Assembly: GCA_046290435.1 (NCBI GenBank) | Contig: JBKAGO010000068.1 | Location: 1 to 64,000, forward strand | Length of the DNA: 64,000 nt | Origin: CAVQUE01 sp046290435 | GTDB lineage: Bacteria > Actinomycetota > Acidimicrobiia > Acidimicrobiales > UBA8592 | Direction: 5' to 3' | Shown: piece after piece, positions 8,007 through 16,926 of the stretch | How the letters are laid out: each line of letters begins with the position of its first letter | Position numbering within the stretch: the first letter of the stretch is position 1 | Program-made: the position numbers and the translations under genes | Notes under the pieces: generated by a model | Database searches by the model: none | What the model saw: only the letters and a program-made list of their open reading frames with translations | What the model was told of the DNA's origin: nothing

Positions 8007-9146
8007 TCAGCCGGCCAGCTCGACGGCCTTGCGGGCCGCGTCGAGCATGGTCGATTCCATCATCAGCTTGTCGGACAGGTTGGGTTCGAGGATCGCCCGG
8101 CCCTCGTCGGCGTTGGTGCCGTCGAGACGGATGACGATGGGCGAGTCGATCTCGACACGGCTCATGGCCTCGAGGATGCCGTTGGCCACCTCTTCGCCGC
8201 GGGTGATGCCGCCGAAGATGTTGATGAAGATGGCCTTGACGTCGGGGTCGTTGTTGATGACCTCGAGCGCGCCGGCCATCACGTCGGCGTTGGCGCCGCC
8301 ACCGATGTCGAGGAAGTTGGCAGGCTTGCCCCCGACCTGGTTGACGACGTCGACGGTGCTCATGGCGAGGCCCGCACCGTTCGCGATGACGCCGACCGAG
8401 CCCTCGAGCCCGACGTACTGCAGGCCCTTCGCGTGGGCGGCCTCTTCGCGTTCGTCGCGGGTCTGGGTCTCGTCGAACTGCTCGTAGTCGGGGTGACGGA
8501 ACACCGAGTTGCCGTCGAGGGTGACCTTGGCGTCGAGCACGTGGACGGTGCCCTCGGGGGTGAGGATGAGCGGGTTGATCTCGCAGAGATCGGCATCGCC
8601 CTCGACATAGGCGGTGTAGAGCTTCTGCAGGATGTCGACAGCGCCCTCGACGGCCGCATCGGGGAGGTTGGCCGCTGCGACCCACGCACGGGTGGTGGCC
8701 TCGTCGAGGCCGTCGACGGGATCGACCCAGATCTTGGCAATGGCGTCGGGGTTCTCCTCGGCGACGGTCTCGATCTCGACACCGCCCTCCTTCGAGAGCA
8801 TGCCGAGGTGCTTCTTCGCAGAGCGGTCGAGGGTGAAGCTCGCGTAGTACTCCTCGGCGATGTCGGAGGCCTTCTCGATCCACACCCGCTTGACGATGTG
8901 GCCCTTGATGTCGAGGCCCAAGATGTTGCCGGCGTGCTCACGCACCGCATCGATGTCGGGGGCGAACTTGACGCCACCGGCCTTGCCGCGCCCACCGGTG
9001 TGGACCTGGGCCTTGACCATCACCGGGGTACCGAGTCGCTCGGCAGCGGCGACGGCCTCGTCGACGCTGAAAGCGATCTCGCCCGGCGAGGTGGGCATTC
9101 CGTAGGAAGCAAAGAACTGCTTCCCCTGGTATTCGAACAGATCCAC
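8007..9146 (-). CDS. sucC: Succinyl-CoA synthetase beta subunit
   Basis: The beta subunit supplies the ATP-grasp nucleotide site and binds succinate. The 379-residue protein begins VDLFEYQGKQFFASYG, the normal family N-terminus, which supports the GTG at 9146; AGGAGG lies 10 bases upstream. VKAQVHTGGRGKAGGVK is the ATP-grasp loop, LCEINPLILTPEG and DAKVTLDGN follow, and FINIFGGITRGEEVA is the subunit-interface power helix region. An in-frame extension upstream is unsupported. The operon is sucC-sucD and diverges from the Rieske-like gene. Confidence 0.96.
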   Translation of the reverse strand: MDLFEYQGKQFFASYGMPTSPGEIAFSVDEAVAAAERLGTPVMVKAQVHTGGRGKAGGVKFAPDIDAVREHAGNILGLDIKGHIVKRVWIEKASDIAEEYYASFTLDRSAKKHLGMLSKEGGVEIETVAEENPDAIAKIWVDPVDGLDEATTRAWVAAANLPDAAVEGAVDILQKLYTAYVEGDADLCEINPLILTPEGTVHVLDAKVTLDGNSVFRHPDYEQFDETQTRDEREEAAHAKGLQYVGLEGSVGVIANGAGLAMSTVDVVNQVGGKPANFLDIGGGANADVMAGALEVINNDPDVKAIFINIFGGITRGEEVANGILEAMSRVEIDSPIVIRLDGTNADEGRAILEPNLSDKLMMESTMLDAARKAVELAG

Positions 9147-9390
9147 GGCTTCGTTGCCTCCTGATGTCGCCGATGGCGGGCGCGCCGGTTCAACAGTGGG
9201 GTCCGGGCACGCCGGGGCGATACTACTCACCGGACTCGTCGATAGGTGCGAGCCGTAGACTCAACCCTGCCATCTCCCGCTCGTGTCGCCTTCGGCGACG
9301 GGCCGCTCGGGCCCGAGCGTCCGACGCCGCGGTTGCGACCCGTCGGAACACGTCACCGCTCCGTCACCCACCGTTTCGAGGCAACCCACC

Positions 9391-9900
9391 GTGCCGGTCT
9401 CCGAAGGCCCCACCCTCAACATCCGCCGCAGCCTGATCTACGTCCTGGCGAGCCTCGCCCTTGGCGTCGGGCTCCTGGTGCTGGTCGTGACCCTTGCGGG
9501 CAGCGGCGACGTCCAGTTCAAGCTGGGTGACGACGTGTTCGAGGTCGGCGACGCCGAGACCTTCGCCGATCGCATCGCCGACGACGCCGCACCCATCCCC
9601 TTCTCGTCGCTGAGCCGCAACCGCCCCATCTACCTCCAACACATCGGCGACGACCCCACCACGGGCTGGTACGCCGTCGACGCCCGGTCGCCGTCGGACC
9701 CCGACGCCTGCGTGCTGGAGTGGTCGATCGACGATCAGGAGTTCGTCGACGCATGCGATCGCAGCGCCACGTTCCCACCCGACGGCGAAGGCCTGTTGCG
9801 CTACGGCGTCACCGTCGATGCAGACGGCCGCGTGGTGGTGGATCTCGCGGCGACCGGCGCCGACACCGGCGCCGAGCCGTCGGCGCAGACCGGCGACTGA
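9391..9900 (+). CDS. Single-pass membrane protein with a Rieske-like fold lacking cluster ligands
   Basis: The 169-residue product has one N-terminal transmembrane segment (about residues 15-36) and an extracytoplasmic domain. The domain pattern resembles QcrA-type Rieske proteins: RPIYLQHIGDDP, then ACVLEWS, then FPPDGEGLLRYGVTVD and GRVVVDLA. The paired CxH and CxxH cluster ligands are missing: the two cysteines that remain are not followed by histidines. It therefore probably binds no [2Fe-2S] cluster. I chose the GTG at 9391, which follows GAGGCA; an ATG-like start at 9283 would add an Arg-rich tail. The fold assignment is inference; function is unknown. Confidence 0.6.
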   Translation: MPVSEGPTLNIRRSLIYVLASLALGVGLLVLVVTLAGSGDVQFKLGDDVFEVGDAETFADRIADDAAPIPFSSLSRNRPIYLQHIGDDPTTGWYAVDARSPSDPDACVLEWSIDDQEFVDACDRSATFPPDGEGLLRYGVTVDADGRVVVDLAATGADTGAEPSAQTGD

Positions 9901-9953
9901 CGTCGGGCCGTCGTCCACCCCGTAGCGAGACGTCATCGGGCTGGGTGGCCTCA

Positions 9954-9989
9954 CCCGGGTGAACGCGAAGGACCCGGGCCGAGCGGCCC
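9954..9989 (+). terminator. Two short GC hairpins after the Rieske-like gene
   Basis: CCCGGGT (9954-9960) pairs with ACCCGGG (9972-9978), and the overlapping GGGCCG-AG-CGGCCC (9976-9989) forms an alternative stem. They lie 54 bases after the stop codon and before the TadE-like operon. The two stems compete, so termination or a switch-like structure are both possible. Confidence 0.4.
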
Positions 9990-10041
9990 TTCATCGTAGA
10001 GCGCCCGCCCATGACCTTGAGTCGCCGTTCGTCCGGCCGAT

Positions 10042-10614
10042 GTGGAGGCGGTGACGAAGCGGAAGCGAGACCGGAGCAGAGGGGCCGCGGCCGTCGAAGC
10101 CGCGCTCATCGTGCCGCTGCTCGTCTTCACCACGTTCGGGATGCTCGAGTTCGGGCTGTACTGGCAGCAGAACCACACCTTCAACGACGCCGCCCGCTCG
10201 GCGGCCCGTCTCGGGGCCACGATGGCCCGTGAGCCCAATTACCAGGCCGAGATGATGTCCGAACTGGCCGACGTCGTCGGCTCGCTGCCCCAGCAGGCCG
10301 TCGAGAGCGTCACGATCTACAAGGCGTCGCCGGTGACGGGCGACCCCATCACCGGCGACTACGCCACCTGCACCATCGACTGCTACCGCTTCGACTGGAA
10401 CCCGGCCAGCAAGACATTCGTCCAGGTCATCGGTCCCGAGTGGGCTCCCCTCGAGATGTCCGCCTGCGGCGAAGAAGGCAGCACCGACTACATCGGCGTG
10501 TGGATCAAGGGCACCTACGACTCGGTCACCGGCCTCATCGGCGACCGCACGGTCACCGAGACCACCGTGCTCCGCCTCGAACCCGTCCCGTTGTCGGCGA
10601 CATGCGCGCCATGA
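10042..10614 (+). CDS. TadE-like pseudopilin-type protein
   Basis: TadE-like proteins are minor pilin-like components of Flp/Tad pili. The 190-residue product has a basic N-terminus, then RGAAAVEAALIVPLLVF, the TadE membrane signature, and MLEFGLYWQQNHTFNDAAR, which continues the helix. The extracytoplasmic domain holds cysteine pairs that could form disulphides (CTIDC; SACGEE; ATCAP). The GTG at 10042 lacks a clear ribosome binding site; the GTG at 10051 is an alternative. It heads a three-gene operon whose third gene is a paralogue. No Tad ATPase, prepilin peptidase or outer channel is encoded nearby. Confidence 0.78.
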   Translation: MEAVTKRKRDRSRGAAAVEAALIVPLLVFTTFGMLEFGLYWQQNHTFNDAARSAARLGATMAREPNYQAEMMSELADVVGSLPQQAVESVTIYKASPVTGDPITGDYATCTIDCYRFDWNPASKTFVQVIGPEWAPLEMSACGEEGSTDYIGVWIKGTYDSVTGLIGDRTVTETTVLRLEPVPLSATCAP

Positions 10615-12467
10615 TCGGGATCCGCGACTCCTCGACGGTCGGCGCACCCGACCGGCGCCCGGTCGACGACCGCGGCCTCGGTGCGGTGTGGCTGGCCATC
10701 GGCCTGTCGATCTTCATGTCGTTCGCGGCGATGGCCGTCGACATCGGCCTGTGGTACTCGGAACGCACCGAGGTGCAGACCGCAGCGGACTCCGCCGCGC
10801 TGGCCGGGGCTGCGCTGCTCCCCGGCGACCCGACCCAGGCAGAGGACCAGGCGCGGCTCGTGGCCCGCCAGCACGGCTATCGCAACGATCAGGTCGACGT
10901 GACCATCATCGACGGCAGCCTGATCGAGGTCTTCATCCAAGCCGAGGTCGACAACTACTTCCTGCCGGCCATCGGCTTCGGCGACACCCAGCTCATCGGT
11001 GCGAATGCGGTCGCCGAGTACGAGGGCCAGGTCAACATGGGCAGCCCGGAGAACGCCATCGGCAACGACCCCGAGAGCACCGGGACCCAGCCGGACTTCA
11101 CCCTGGGCGTCGAGGGGCCCGGCTACACCAAGATCAACGGCGACCGCTTCCTGCCCAGGAACTGCGGCGGGAGCGCGGTGTCGAACTGCGTGGTGGGTGC
11201 GACGCCCCAGGAGAACAGCGAATACGACCCCAACGGGTACTTCTTCGCCGTCGAGGTCGAGGCCACCCATGGCCAGGATCTGGTGTTCGAGATCTTCGAC
11301 CCCGCCTACGTCGCCGGGTACCTCAACTGGGGAGTCGGTGGCGTCAGCTTCAACGGCGACTGCGAGTACCTCAACCCGTACCCCGGTCAACGCACCGCGC
11401 TCCGCGACCTGACGCTCTCGGGCACCTACACCGGCTACGACGGCGACACGATTCCCCAGGGCTGGTACGACGACGCCGACACCCGCTACCAGTGGGGGCG
11501 TGGCATCTGGTGCCTGGGCGACTCGAACAGCTCGGGACCGAACCTGCTCGACACCGCGTTCACGATCCGAAGCCCGGACGAGACCCCGTGGAACCCCCTC
11601 GACAACCGCACGGTCACCCAGGCGCAGTGCATGCCTGCGATGTTCGAGGGCTATGGCCTCGACTACAACTGGAACTCGGAGGCCTCGATCGGATCCGACG
11701 CTTCCCTGCCCAACGGCTACGAGTTGCTCGACCCCACCAACACGACCTTCCGCGACCGGGGCGAGTGGAAGGTCGACCTCACCGACGACGAGTGGACTCT
11801 CGCCGAGGTGTGGCGCCGCTGGGTGCCGGTCTGTCGCATCCCGGCTGCGTTCGTCGAGACCGGCAAGTACCTCATCCAGGTCCGAACGACGGCCTCGGTT
11901 TCCAACCCGCAGGCCTATGACCCTGCGAAGAACGAGAGCGGGCTCAACGCCTTCTCGATCCGAGCCGGCTTCGACAACGGCACCGACACGCTGCAGACCT
12001 ACAACGACGTCCGCGTCTACGCCGAGGGCAACCTGCCGATCTTCGCCAACGCCGACTCCGCCAACCCCACCTTCCACCTCGCCCGCATCCTCGAGGTCAA
12101 CCGCGACCGGACCCTGACCGTCGAGCTCTTCGACGCCGGCGACGCCGGCTCGGCCGGCTACATCCGCGTGCGTCCCCCGGCGGACTCGAACATGACGACG
12201 TTCAGTGGTTGCGTCTTCGACCTGGAAGGGACCGGCACCCCGCCGAGCACAGCGCCGTCCTCTTGCCAGGTGAACGGGGTCTCGTCGGCGAACGGGTTCA
12301 ACGGCAAGGTCATGCTGATCCAGGTGCCCATTCCGGCGAGCTACGAGTGTGACGAGAGCCTGCCGACGGGCTGTTGGGTGATGCTGGAGATGGGTTTCAG
12401 CGACGTCCACGACTTCACCACTTGGAGCGCCTACATCTCGGGCGATCCGGTGCGGCTGGTGGAGTGA
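10611..12467 (+). CDS. Large TadG-like surface protein
   Basis: The 618-residue protein begins with a TadG-type region: GLGAVWLAIGLSIFMSF is a transmembrane helix, followed by MAVDIGLWYSERTEVQTAAD and SAALAGAALLPGD, the usual juxtamembrane pattern. The rest is a large extracytoplasmic region without a von Willebrand domain that I can see. It is rich in Asp, Asn, Tyr and Trp, contains about a dozen cysteines, and looks beta-rich. The ATG at 10611 overlaps the tadE-like stop as ATGA, which indicates coupling. A start nine bases earlier is possible. The role is probably in a cell-surface or pilus-related structure. Confidence 0.72.
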   Translation: MIGIRDSSTVGAPDRRPVDDRGLGAVWLAIGLSIFMSFAAMAVDIGLWYSERTEVQTAADSAALAGAALLPGDPTQAEDQARLVARQHGYRNDQVDVTIIDGSLIEVFIQAEVDNYFLPAIGFGDTQLIGANAVAEYEGQVNMGSPENAIGNDPESTGTQPDFTLGVEGPGYTKINGDRFLPRNCGGSAVSNCVVGATPQENSEYDPNGYFFAVEVEATHGQDLVFEIFDPAYVAGYLNWGVGGVSFNGDCEYLNPYPGQRTALRDLTLSGTYTGYDGDTIPQGWYDDADTRYQWGRGIWCLGDSNSSGPNLLDTAFTIRSPDETPWNPLDNRTVTQAQCMPAMFEGYGLDYNWNSEASIGSDASLPNGYELLDPTNTTFRDRGEWKVDLTDDEWTLAEVWRRWVPVCRIPAAFVETGKYLIQVRTTASVSNPQAYDPAKNESGLNAFSIRAGFDNGTDTLQTYNDVRVYAEGNLPIFANADSANPTFHLARILEVNRDRTLTVELFDAGDAGSAGYIRVRPPADSNMTTFSGCVFDLEGTGTPPSTAPSSCQVNGVSSANGFNGKVMLIQVPIPASYECDESLPTGCWVMLEMGFSDVHDFTTWSAYISGDPVRLVE

Positions 12468-13483
12468 TGCGTCGTTATCGCCGCGACAGCGCCGGCCGCT
12501 CGGAAAAGACGCGTGGTGCGATCCTCGTCGAGACCGCGATCGTCATCACCGTGATCTTGACGATGCTCTTCGGGATCGCCGAGTTCGGCATGGCCATTCG
12601 CACCAAACACGGCCTCTCGGAGGCCTCGCGAGCCGGTGCCCGCGCCGCCGCTGCTCTGCCGCGCGAGGCCGGTTTCGACCAAGCCGCCGCCAATGCGGTG
12701 CGCGCCTCGGTCAAAGACGCCGTCCCCAACGGCGACCTGCGCACCCTGGTGATCTACCGCGCCGACCCGAACACGGGCAATCCGGTATCCGGGAACCTCC
12801 AGACATGTTCGCAGTGCTTCCGCTACACCTGGGACGAGACGCTGAGCGACTGGGTCCAAGTCGGCGGCTCCGCATGGGCGGCTTCCGATCAGTTCGCGTG
12901 CGGGCTCGTGAACCTCACCGACTTCGTCGGTGTCCACGTCTCGGGCGAATACGACTTCGTGACCGCGTTCTGGAGCGACTCGATGACGCTGTCGAGCCGC
13001 ACGATCATGCGCCTCGAACCGGTCACCGACACCGCGCAGTGCTCGCCGAGCTCGAACCCGCCGCCCACCGTCGCCCCGTCGCCCACCCCGACGACCGGTC
13101 CCACACTGCAGCCGACGGCGACCCCGATGCCGACCCCGACCGCCACCCCGTGGCCCACCGCCGGGCCGACGGCGACGCCGACTCCGTTGGCGACGCCCAC
13201 CGTCACACCGACACCGACACCGACACCGACGGTCACGCCGACACCCACGCCGACGGTGACCCCGACACCCACGCCGACGGTCGACGACTGGGATCCGGAC
13301 TTCTACTACTTCTATCCGTGGTGGTACCACTGGAACTGGCCGTACGGCCGCCACACCTACGTCTGGTGGGACGAGGATGACGTGCCGAGCACGCTTCCGG
13401 CCGGCTGCATCTACACCGGACCGTGGGGAGGCGGCCCCTTCCACGGCGGCGGCTACGAAGTCGCCTGCTGGAACCCGGTGTAG
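12467..13483 (+). CDS. TadE-like protein with Pro-Thr linker and aromatic tail
   Basis: The 338-residue protein starts like TadE (RGAILVETAIVITVILTM, then LFGIAEFGMAIRT) and its residues 90-190 are paralogous to the first gene of the operon: YRADPNTGNPV matches YKASPVTGDPI, and both end in RLEPV. Residues 193-271 are a Pro-Thr repeat linker. Residues 272-338 form an extraordinary tail: residues 274-301 contain 7 Trp, 6 Tyr and 2 Phe. A C-terminal domain with GCIYTGPWGGGPF and two cysteines follows. TGATG joins it to the previous gene. The linker could span the cell wall. The tail is not a family I recognise. Confidence 0.72.
   Translation: MRRYRRDSAGRSEKTRGAILVETAIVITVILTMLFGIAEFGMAIRTKHGLSEASRAGARAAAALPREAGFDQAAANAVRASVKDAVPNGDLRTLVIYRADPNTGNPVSGNLQTCSQCFRYTWDETLSDWVQVGGSAWAASDQFACGLVNLTDFVGVHVSGEYDFVTAFWSDSMTLSSRTIMRLEPVTDTAQCSPSSNPPPTVAPSPTPTTGPTLQPTATPMPTPTATPWPTAGPTATPTPLATPTVTPTPTPTPTVTPTPTPTVTPTPTPTVDDWDPDFYYFYPWWYHWNWPYGRHTYVWWDEDDVPSTLPAGCIYTGPWGGGPFHGGGYEVACWNPV
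13043..13279 (+). repeat. Low-complexity Pro-Thr coding repeat
   Basis: Repeats of CCGACACCGAC, CCGACGGTGAC and similar 6-9 base units encode a Thr-Pro linker within the aromatic-tailed TadE-like gene. The best-ordered part is 13200-13279. Such tracts often vary in length between strains. Confidence 0.7.
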
Positions 13484-13517
13484 GGCGTTCGGTCTCACTC
13501 GCTACGAGCGAGCCCGA

Positions 13518-15749
13518 CTACACCTTCTCCAGTGGGGCCCAGCTGAGGAGCAGGGTCTTCTGGCCGGCCTGCGCGAAGTGAACGGTGGCTTCGGTCTTGT
13601 CGCCCTCGCCGCGCAGATCGATGATGACGCCCTCGCCGAAGCTGGCGTGACGCACATCGTCACCGACGCGGAGGCCCAGGCGATCGGCGCCGGAGGGTTC
13701 GGGTACCCGCGCCGGCCCCGACAAGGCGTGATCGACGATGCGGTCGCGTCCGGCGCCGATGCGGTCGCCGCCGCGACCCGACGCCGATGACGAGCCCCCG
13801 AAGTTGGTGCGTCCCGCACGACGCCGGTCGCTTCGCCCGCCGGGCGCATCGACGATGAGTTCGGCCGGGATCTCGTCGAGGAAGCGGCTGGGCGGGTTGT
13901 ACTGCGTGGCCCCGAACAGTGTCCGGCTCCAGGCATTGGTGAGATACAGGCGCTCTTCGGCGCGGGTGATGCCGACGTAGGCGAGGCGGCGCTCCTCTTC
14001 GAGCTCGTCGGGGTCACCGAGGGAGCGGATGTGGGGGAAGACACCGTCTTCGAGGCCCATCACGAACACGACCGGGTACTCGAGGCCCTTGGCCGAATGC
14101 AGGGTCATGAGGACGACCGAGGACTCGTCGTCGTCGAGTTGGTCGGTGTCGGCCACCAGGCTGACCTGTTCGAGGAACTCGTCGACGTCGGCGAACTCGC
14201 GGGCCATGCCGACGAGCTCGGCCAGGTTCTCGATGCGGCCGTCGGCTTCGACGGAGTGATCGGCTTCGAGCTCGGCGACATATCCCGAGGCCTCGAGCAC
14301 CTCCTCGAGGACCGCTGCGGGCCCGTCACCGATCTTGGCCCGTCCGGCCTCGAGCACGCGGGCGAAGTCGTCGAGGCCGCGCACGGCGCGTCCGGTGATG
14401 CCGGCCTCCGGGGCACGACGGAGCGCGTCGCCGAAGGTGATGCCCGCCGACGCAGCCCAGAGGTCGAGGCGGGTGACGCTGGTGTCGCCGACGCCGCGCT
14501 TGGGGATGTTGACGACACGCTTCATCGACACCTCGTCGATGGGGTTCATCACGGCACGGAGATACGCGAGCGCATCCTTGACCTCGCGGCGGTCGTAGAA
14601 GCGGGTGCCGCCGATGACCTTGTACGGGATGCCGGCGCGCACGAGCTGATCCTCGAGCACCCGCGACTGGGCGTTGGTGCGGTAGAAGACGGCGAGCTCA
14701 CCCCATCGGTGGTGCTCGTCGTCGTGGAGGCGGGCGAGTTCGCGGGCGATCCAGCGCGCTTCGTCGTGTTCGTCGTCGGCGTGGTACCGCACGATGCGCT
14801 CGCCGCCCTCGCGGTCGGTCCACAGCGCCTTGGGCTTGCGACCCATGTTCCGCTCGATGACCGCGTTGGCGGCATCGAGGATGACCTGGCTGCTGCGGTA
14901 GTTCTGTTCGAGCAGCACGACCGTGGCGTCGGGGAAGGCCTCCTCGAACTCCAAGATGTTGCGGATGTCGGCGCCGCGGAACCGGTAGACGGACTGGTCG
15001 GAGTCGCCGACGACGCAGACGTTGCGGTGTTCGCCCGCCAACAACAGGACGAGCTCGTTCTGGACGGGGTTGGTGTCCTGGTACTCGTCGACCAGCACGT
15101 GGCGGAACCGCCGGCGGTAGTGGTCGCAGACGTCGGGCTTCTTCGTGAGCAACTCGACGGTGACGCCGAGGAGATCGTCGAAGTCCATCGCGCCTGCCTT
15201 GCGCAGACGCAGCTGATACTCGTCGTAGACGTCGGCGAGCTTGCGCTCGGCAGGCGTGGCCGCACGATCCCGGTAGGCAGCGGGCGAGACCATCTCGTTC
15301 TTGGCCGCGGAGATGGTGGCGTGCACCGAGCGGGGCGGGAAGCGCTTGGAGTCCAGGTTCAGGTCGCGCAGGACGTAGCCGGTGAGGCGCACCGCGTCGG
15401 CCTGGTCGTAGATGGTGAACGACGACGGGTAGCCGAGCTCGGCGGCGTCGCGCCGCAGGATGCGGACACAGGCCGAGTGGAACGTCGACACCCACATCTT
15501 GTGGGCGACCGGCCCGACGAGCGCTGCGACGCGGCTCTTCATCTCGTCGGCGGCCTTGTTGGTGAAGGTGATCGCCAGGATCTCGAACGGCGAACATCCC
15601 TGCGCGATGAGATGGGCGATGCGATGGGTGAGCACGCGGGTCTTGCCCGAACCGGCACCGGCGACGACGAGCAGGGGGCCGTCGCCGTGGACCACGGCAT
15701 CGAGCTGGGCAGGGTTGAGGCCCTCGGTGAGGTCCGCGACAGAAGACAT
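13518..15749 (-). CDS. pcrA: UvrD/PcrA-type superfamily 1 DNA helicase
   Basis: This is a 3-to-5 prime DNA helicase for excision repair and clearing stalled replication or transcription. The 743-residue protein shows all SF1A motifs: Q-motif LNPAQLDAV, Walker A VVAGAGSGKTRVL, AITFTNKAADEM, motif II VDEYQDTN, GDSDQSVYRFRGAD, motif IV EQNYRSSQ, motif V MTLHSAKGLEYPVVF and motif VI YVGITRAEERLYL. The C-terminus ends in a small beta-barrel, VGDDVRHASFGEGVI through LLLSWAPLEKV, like the RNA-polymerase-binding Tudor domain of PcrA. The ATG at 15749 fits the family. It is a single gene, convergent with the TadE-like operon. Confidence 0.95.
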   Translation of the reverse strand: MSSVADLTEGLNPAQLDAVVHGDGPLLVVAGAGSGKTRVLTHRIAHLIAQGCSPFEILAITFTNKAADEMKSRVAALVGPVAHKMWVSTFHSACVRILRRDAAELGYPSSFTIYDQADAVRLTGYVLRDLNLDSKRFPPRSVHATISAAKNEMVSPAAYRDRAATPAERKLADVYDEYQLRLRKAGAMDFDDLLGVTVELLTKKPDVCDHYRRRFRHVLVDEYQDTNPVQNELVLLLAGEHRNVCVVGDSDQSVYRFRGADIRNILEFEEAFPDATVVLLEQNYRSSQVILDAANAVIERNMGRKPKALWTDREGGERIVRYHADDEHDEARWIARELARLHDDEHHRWGELAVFYRTNAQSRVLEDQLVRAGIPYKVIGGTRFYDRREVKDALAYLRAVMNPIDEVSMKRVVNIPKRGVGDTSVTRLDLWAASAGITFGDALRRAPEAGITGRAVRGLDDFARVLEAGRAKIGDGPAAVLEEVLEASGYVAELEADHSVEADGRIENLAELVGMAREFADVDEFLEQVSLVADTDQLDDDESSVVLMTLHSAKGLEYPVVFVMGLEDGVFPHIRSLGDPDELEEERRLAYVGITRAEERLYLTNAWSRTLFGATQYNPPSRFLDEIPAELIVDAPGGRSDRRRAGRTNFGGSSSASGRGGDRIGAGRDRIVDHALSGPARVPEPSGADRLGLRVGDDVRHASFGEGVIIDLRGEGDKTEATVHFAQAGQKTLLLSWAPLEKV

Positions 15750-15835
15750 CGGCCCGCATCGTACCGGGTGGGGTGTGACGGCTCGTGCCCGGCGTGCAGG
15801 CGACGCCGGGTCGGATCGCCGTATCCTCGGCTCCC

Positions 15836-16276
15836 ATGACGACGGATCAAGATCTCGATGTGGCGCTGGCGCTGTTCAACGATGGCCTGGAGCGCCAGAA
15901 GGCCGACCGACGCGCGGCCAAGGCGATCGAGAACGCCGAGAAGACCAAGCAGCAGGCAGCGGCGGCGCTGAAGCGCCTCCAGAACGACAGCGGAGCCTCT
16001 GCGGAGGATCGCGCTGCGGCCGAGGCCGCGTATCGCGACGCCGTCACCGCGTTCAACGCGCTGCGCAACGGTGAGGCACCTCCGGCGGGCGACGAGACCG
16101 ACGACGATGCCGAGACCACCGGCGACGACGAGGAAGTCGTCGAGGCCGGCGAGGCCACCGCCGAGAGCGACACCGCGGCTGCGGGCAGCGCTGACGACAG
16201 CGCCGAGGCCGTCGCCGAGACTGCCGAGGCTGCGCCGCCGGCCGACGCTACGACCGAGGACGAGACGGCGGGCTGA
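15836..16276 (+). CDS. Hypothetical coiled-coil protein with acidic Ala-rich tail
   Basis: I do not recognise this family. The 146-residue product has a helical, probably coiled-coil N-terminal half (residues 5-80), with many Lys, Glu and Ala in NAEKTKQQAAAALKRL. A low-complexity Glu/Asp/Ala/Thr tail follows. It has no signal peptide or membrane segment. The ATG at 15836 lies 8 bases after TATCCT (15822-15827), a plausible -10 box for a leaderless transcript, and no ribosome binding site is seen. The gene diverges from pcrA and converges on the Nudix gene. Confidence 0.7.
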   Translation: MTTDQDLDVALALFNDGLERQKADRRAAKAIENAEKTKQQAAAALKRLQNDSGASAEDRAAAEAAYRDAVTAFNALRNGEAPPAGDETDDDAETTGDDEEVVEAGEATAESDTAAAGSADDSAEAVAETAEAAPPADATTEDETAG

Positions 16277-16294
16277 ACACCGCCGCCCGGCCGG

Positions 16295-16768
16295 TCAGTC
16301 GGGCGGTTCGAACCCCATCGGATGCGCCACCACGGCGTCGAGCCACGGCGGCGTGTCGAGCGTCGCCAGCTCCGCAGCGTCGACCCATGCGAGGTCCGTG
16401 AGCTCCTCGGTCTCGGCGGGCAGCTCGGTGGAACCGTCGACGTCGGCGTCGAAGATCGTCACGACGTAGTCGCACACGTCGCCGTTGGGGTAGTGGACCC
16501 GGTGTGCCGGTCCACCGCCGTACACGCCGCGTAGTCCCGTGAGCCGGACGGCCAGACCCGTCTCCTCGGCGACCTCGCGCACCGCGCAGGTGGCCGGGCG
16601 CTCGCCCGGCTCGACAGCACCGCCGGGGATGACCCAGCGACCGGTGTCGCGATGGCGTCCGATCGCGATGCGGTCGCCGTGGTGCACCAGCACGGCGACC
16701 GATGGCAACAGCAGTGGCATGGTGCCGACCAGGGCGCGGAGCTCTGCGATGTATCCCTCACGAGGCAT
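16295..16768 (-). CDS. Nudix hydrolase
   Basis: Nudix enzymes hydrolyse nucleoside diphosphates linked to another moiety. The 157-residue protein has the complete Nudix box: GGAVEPGERPATC followed by AVREVAEETGL fits GX5EX7REUXEEXGU. Around it are VAVLVHHGDRIAIGRH and RWVIPGGAV. The later segment with TEELTDLAWVDAAEL is the usual acidic end of the fold. I chose the ATG at 16768 (MPREGYIAELRALVG); the frame is open upstream but the extension is unlike the family. Substrate cannot be told from sequence. It is convergent with the coiled-coil gene. Confidence 0.9.
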   Translation of the reverse strand: MPREGYIAELRALVGTMPLLLPSVAVLVHHGDRIAIGRHRDTGRWVIPGGAVEPGERPATCAVREVAEETGLAVRLTGLRGVYGGGPAHRVHYPNGDVCDYVVTIFDADVDGSTELPAETEELTDLAWVDAAELATLDTPPWLDAVVAHPMGFEPPD

Positions 16769-16891
16769 GGCGAGATCATGCCACCCGCCTTCGCCGACGG
16801 CGCAGACCGGTGCGGCGAGGCCGTGCTCGACCGCGGGGGAACCACCCGGCGGCCCCCGCCCAATGCCCACCCGAAAATTGACCTACGCTTA

Positions 16892-16920
16892 TTGACCTAT
16901 TTCAGTAGGTGCTTTAAGAT
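16892..16920 (+). promoter_or_regulatory. Sigma-70-type promoter of the sigma-factor operon
   Basis: TTGACC (16892-16897), a 17-base spacer and TAAGAT (16915-16920) make a good -35/-10 pair in an unusually AT-rich stretch. The -10 ends 6 bases before the ATG at 16927, so the mRNA is probably leaderless. A second TTGACCTA lies 13 bases upstream at 16879-16886 and may be an alternative -35 or a repressor half-site. Confidence 0.7.
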
Positions 16921-16926
16921 GCGCCC

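Noticed and set aside
13043..13279. Tandem repeats as a CRISPR or variable-number regulatory array
   Set aside because: The repeats are in frame and encode a Pro-Thr linker.
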